Shown piece by piece: positions 62,528 through 64,000 of a DNA stretch of 64,000 nucleotides. A model generated the notes under the pieces. It did no database searches. It was not told where the DNA came from and saw only the letters and a list, made by a program, of their open reading frames with translations. The stretch lies in assembly GCA_947489705.1 (NCBI GenBank), contig CANLEQ010000019.1, positions 1 through 64,000 on the forward strand, in the 5' to 3' direction. A program made the position numbers and the translations under genes. Position 1 is the first letter of the stretch. The number at the start of each line of letters is the position of its first letter. The DNA comes from an uncultured Paracoccaceae bacterium (GTDB taxonomy: Bacteria; Pseudomonadota; Alphaproteobacteria; Rhodobacterales; Rhodobacteraceae).

Positions 62528-64000
62528 ATGGATACCATTGACGGCCTGATCACCCGCGTCAAAGCCTATCATCCGCAGACTGACAGTGCGCTGATCGGCC
62601 GCGCCTATGCCTATGGCGCGCAGATGCACGAGGGCCAGTTCCGCCATTCCGGCGAGCCCTACATCTTTCATCCGCTCGCGGTCGCCTACATCCTCGCCGA
62701 ACAGCAGCTCGACGATTCGACCATCGTGACGGCCCTGCTGCACGACACGGTCGAGGATACCCGCGCCTCCGCCGAAGACCTCACGGAGAGGTTCGGTGCC
62801 GAAATCGCCGATCTCGTCGACGGCGTCACCAAGCTCACCAAGCTCCAGCTCAATTCCAACGAGACCAAGCAGGCGGAGAATTTCCGCAAGCTCTTCATGG
62901 CGATGAGCCGAGACATGCGGGTCATCCTGGTGAAGCTCGCCGATCGGCTGCACAACATGCGCACGATCAAGTCGATGAAGCCCGAAGGCCAGCAGCGCAA
63001 GGCACGCGAGACGATGGACATCTTCGCGCCGCTCGCCGGCCGCATGGGCATGCAGTGGATGCGCGAGGAGCTCGAGGATCTGGCGTTCTCCGTCCTCAAC
63101 CCCGAGGGGCGCAATTCCATCATCCGCCGCTTCGTCACGCTCCAGCGCGAGACCGGCGACGTGATCGACAAGATCACCAGCGACATCCGGACCGAGCTCG
63201 ACCGCGTGGGCATCGCGGGCGAGGTGCGCGGCCGCGCCAAGCGCCCGTTCTCGATCTGGCGCAAGATGGAGGAAAAGCAGATCGGTTTCTCCCGGTTGTC
63301 GGACATCTACGGCTTCCGCGTGATCGTCCAGACCGAGGAGGAATGCTACCGCGTACTGGGCGCGATCCACCAGCGATGGCGCGCGGTGCCGGGTCGGTTC
63401 AAGGATTACATCAGCCAGCCGAAATCCAACGGGTACCGTTCCATCCATACCTCGGTCTCGGGGCGCGACGGCAAGCGGGTGGAGGTTCAGATCCGCACCC
63501 GCCAGATGCACGAGGTCGCCGAGACGGGCGTGGCCGCGCACTGGTCCTACCGTGACGGCGAACGCGTCGAGAACCCGTTCGCCGTGGACCCGGCGGGGTG
63601 GATCGCGTCGCTGAACGAACAATTCGAATCGGCGCAGGATCACGACGAGTTCCTCGAGGCCGTGAAGCTCGAGATGTACCAGGACCAGGTCTTCTGTTTC
63701 ACACCCAAGGGCGAGGTCGTGAAACTCCCCAAGGGGGCGACGCCGCTCGACTTCGCCTATGCGATCCACACCCGGATCGGCGATGCCTGCGTGGGCGCCA
63801 AGGTCGATTCCGTACGCGTTCCGCTCTGGACCCGGCTCAGGAACGGGCAAAGCTGCGAGATCCTCACGGCCGAGGCGCAGCGCCCCCAGGCGACGTGGAT
63901 CGACATCGTCGTCACGGGCCGCGCCAAATCCGCGATCCGCCGGTCGCTGCGCGCGGCCGACCGCGACAAGTTCATCCGTCTGGGGACCGAGCTTGCCCGC
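62528..64000 (+). CDS. rsh: Bifunctional (p)ppGpp synthetase/hydrolase, partial at window edge
   Basis: The first 491 codons of a RelA/SpoT homologue; the gene continues beyond the window without a stop. The HD hydrolase domain shows HDTVEDT with the metal His/Asp pair (about residues 72–78) and an intact upstream His (about 53); the synthetase domain has RAKRPFSIWRKM and GYRSIHTSV; the TGS domain begins with FTPKGEVVKLPKGATPLDFAY. Both catalytic halves look intact, as in the single Rsh of alphaproteobacteria, so it makes and degrades (p)ppGpp. Immediately downstream of rpoZ. Confidence 0.96.
   Translation, partial: MDTIDGLITRVKAYHPQTDSALIGRAYAYGAQMHEGQFRHSGEPYIFHPLAVAYILAEQQLDDSTIVTALLHDTVEDTRASAEDLTERFGAEIADLVDGVTKLTKLQLNSNETKQAENFRKLFMAMSRDMRVILVKLADRLHNMRTIKSMKPEGQQRKARETMDIFAPLAGRMGMQWMREELEDLAFSVLNPEGRNSIIRRFVTLQRETGDVIDKITSDIRTELDRVGIAGEVRGRAKRPFSIWRKMEEKQIGFSRLSDIYGFRVIVQTEEECYRVLGAIHQRWRAVPGRFKDYISQPKSNGYRSIHTSVSGRDGKRVEVQIRTRQMHEVAETGVAAHWSYRDGERVENPFAVDPAGWIASLNEQFESAQDHDEFLEAVKLEMYQDQVFCFTPKGEVVKLPKGATPLDFAYAIHTRIGDACVGAKVDSVRVPLWTRLRNGQSCEILTAEAQRPQATWIDIVVTGRAKSAIRRSLRAADRDKFIRLGTELAR

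Overview
This window is a gene-dense, high-GC chromosomal segment of an alphaproteobacterium, most likely a member of the Rhodobacterales (Roseobacter/Rhodobacter group). The lineage call rests on gene content and order: a divergent irr / fabA-fabB-fabI block, a def–hypothetical–def-like–fmt cluster, an Fe-S cryptochrome/photolyase of the CryB/PhrB type, DUF1127 and DUF2254 proteins, and folK-rpoZ-rsh at the right edge. I see no insertion sequence, prophage, CRISPR array, integrase or plasmid function. This looks like core genome, with its novelty in regulatory leaders and small or degenerate proteins.

Layout. 1–1.75 kb: tRNA-Gln with a clear promoter, a UDG-family protein and an SseB-like protein. 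1.76–8.3 kb (minus): the cell-elongation operon mreB-mreC-mreD-mrdA-rodA, closed by a hydroxyacid dehydrogenase; the last five junctions overlap. 8.5–10.4 kb (minus): leuA, preceded by a 21-codon leader peptide with six consecutive Leu codons and mutually exclusive hairpins (an attenuator that is easy to miss). 10.4–13.3 kb: two SDR oxidoreductases and an Fe-S cryptochrome/photolyase. 13.3–18.6 kb: a luciferase-like monooxygenase, an exported protein with 18 exact-length MORN repeats, and a SulP transporter plus universal stress protein behind a structured leader. 18.6–22.3 kb: Bax-inhibitor-like protein, DUF1127 protein, LysR and XRE regulators, quinone oxidoreductase. 22.3–29.2 kb: hisN, 8-oxoguanine deaminase, a CAP-domain lipoprotein, a YmdB-like phosphodiesterase, 5-formyl-THF cycloligase, mgtE and guanine deaminase. 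29.2–36.3 kb: YebC, two SLC13-type transporters, DksA-like zinc finger, LysE and EamA exporters, a gamma-glutamylcyclotransferase.

36.4–41.0 kb: a tandem glycine riboswitch followed by the glycine-cleavage operon gcvT-gcvH-gcvP. 41–44.9 kb: DUF2254 protein, tRNA-Ala with promoter, dipeptidase, argE. 45–49 kb (minus): MFS exporter, pcaD, Thr/Ser dehydratase and an alpha/beta hydrolase. 49.3–53.0 kb: FKBP isomerase, then fabI, fabB and fabA for unsaturated fatty-acid synthesis, facing the iron regulator irr, which appears to be transcribed without a leader. 53–60.8 kb: rhlE, a MalY/PatB lyase, the deformylase/formyltransferase cluster (second deformylase lacking catalytic residues), rnhA, ispH and membrane proteins. 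60.8–64 kb: a NYN-domain protein, folK, rpoZ and the start of the (p)ppGpp synthetase/hydrolase gene, which runs off the window.

Metabolic themes are cell-wall elongation, one-carbon/glycine/folate metabolism (gcvTHP, 5-formyl-THF cycloligase, folK, fmt), purine deamination, and fatty-acid synthesis next to an iron regulator. Many neighbouring genes overlap through GTGA, ATGA or TTGA junctions, which suggests widespread translational coupling.
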